Assembly: GCF_048544455.1 (NCBI RefSeq)
Contig: NC_133537.1
Span: 306,379,738 to 306,443,737, forward strand
Reading direction: 5' to 3'
Source of the DNA: Silene latifolia
Lineage: Eukaryota; Streptophyta; Magnoliopsida; Caryophyllales; Caryophyllaceae
Length of the DNA: 64,000 bases
Shown in pieces: positions 63,395-64,000 of the stretch (the first letter of the stretch is position 1; each line of letters starts with the position of its first letter). Made by a program: the position numbers and the translations under genes. The notes below the pieces were generated by a model. It did not search any database, had not been told where the DNA came from, and saw only the letters and a list, made by a program, of their open reading frames with translations.

Positions 63395-63726
63395 ATTAGA
63401 GGTATATTTGGATAGGATGATAAGGTGATTTATAAAAAATATAAGTGTTTGTCAATACTACCTTTTATTTTGGTTGTGAGTAACAACTTTTTTTTTTTTT
63501 TTTTGGGGCTTTCAACTACCTTTTATTTTTGTCTTTTGTTAAAAACTACCAAAAACCCACTTTTGGCCAAAAAAAATTCAAGATTCCGGTGGTTACCTCC
63601 TTTCTCATGTGTCTCTTTATGCAAGCCAAAAAACTCATTTGTTTGCTTTGTTAAAACCTACCTAACTTTATTTTCCTTCCAACTTTTAACTCCCATTTAT
63701 TTTTCTCTCAAATTATGTTCTTGATT

Positions 63727-63728
<2 letters not shown>
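63392..63728. other. Intergenic, no gene seen
   Basis: T-rich, with a T run near 63487-63503. No supported coding exon. Confidence 0.4.

Positions 63729-63796
<68 letters not shown>
63729..63796. repeat. (CT)n microsatellite
   Basis: About 33 uninterrupted CT units. The 200 bases to the window end hold nothing I can identify. Confidence 0.95.
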
Positions 63797-63798
<2 letters not shown>

Positions 63799-64000
63799 GT
63801 TGAAAATTTCTCAAGAAACAAAATGTCAAGCTCGCCCTTAAGCTCCAATACCTCATAATTCGGGTGGAATGCAAACATGTTTTTTTACAATCCGATTCTA
63901 ATATGCGTGGAGGCGGATTCTTTATGTGGGCTGATGAAAAAAAATGAAGAAATGACAATGGATTACCAATAATGATTTGTTGAACGAAAATACAAAATTG

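Overview
This is nuclear DNA from a flowering plant, most likely a eudicot. The evidence is AT-rich sequence, intron-rich genes with GT..AG junctions, abundant plant LTR retrotransposons (Ty1/copia with initiator-tRNA-Met primer site, Ty3/gypsy with tRNA-Asp primer site), Stowaway- and PIF-like MITEs, a plant DD39D mariner-like element and Helitron-like ends. The species cannot be named from the sequence. No bacterial-type genes, operons or CRISPR arrays are present. All coordinates and exon models were read by eye.

Layout. 1-14.6 kb is repeat-rich. A MITE lies at 18-344, followed by a small TIR element (527-12016, 8-bp target duplication) split by a 10.7-kb SIRE-like copia retrotransposon (1065-11795, minus strand, target duplication ATAAT). 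Another MITE, a Helitron-like 3' end and several short repeats follow. 14.77-24.53 kb is a seven-exon gene for a VAP/MSP-domain protein (VAP4 type). Its first intron holds a complete but decayed copia element (15379-21343, target duplication TTATG). 25-28.7 kb holds MITEs and a solo LTR. 28.7-32.6 kb is a mariner-like element with a broken transposase and, in its other half, an unrelated 5'-gene-like exon that looks captured. 32.7-37.3 kb holds remnants of Ty3/gypsy (Athila/Tat-type) LTRs and gag.

38.6-50.66 kb is an apparently intact 21-coding-exon MRE11 gene (718 codons in my model), with a 5' UTR exon, one GC-AG intron and MITEs in its introns. 50.7-53.3 kb is intergenic with a MITE and a Helitron-like end. 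53.37-63.33 kb holds two adjacent, related elements. They share 5' and 3' ends and terminal inverted repeats, sit between (TA)n tracts, and have different interiors. Element A carries a TMKL1-like kinase fragment and two tRNA-like structures with shortened anticodon loops. Element B carries an ER-type Ca2+-ATPase fragment and an unidentified coiled-coil ORF. Both are peppered with a short ACAATATCAC-type motif.

The two host genes, a VAP-family contact-site or trafficking protein and the MRE11 nuclease of the MRE11-RAD50-NBS1 complex, have no evident functional link. The most interesting material is the gene-capturing (TA)n-flanked family, the apparent capture inside the mariner-like element, the tRNA-like pair, and a short palindrome that recurs through the LTRs and coding region of the SIRE-like element.
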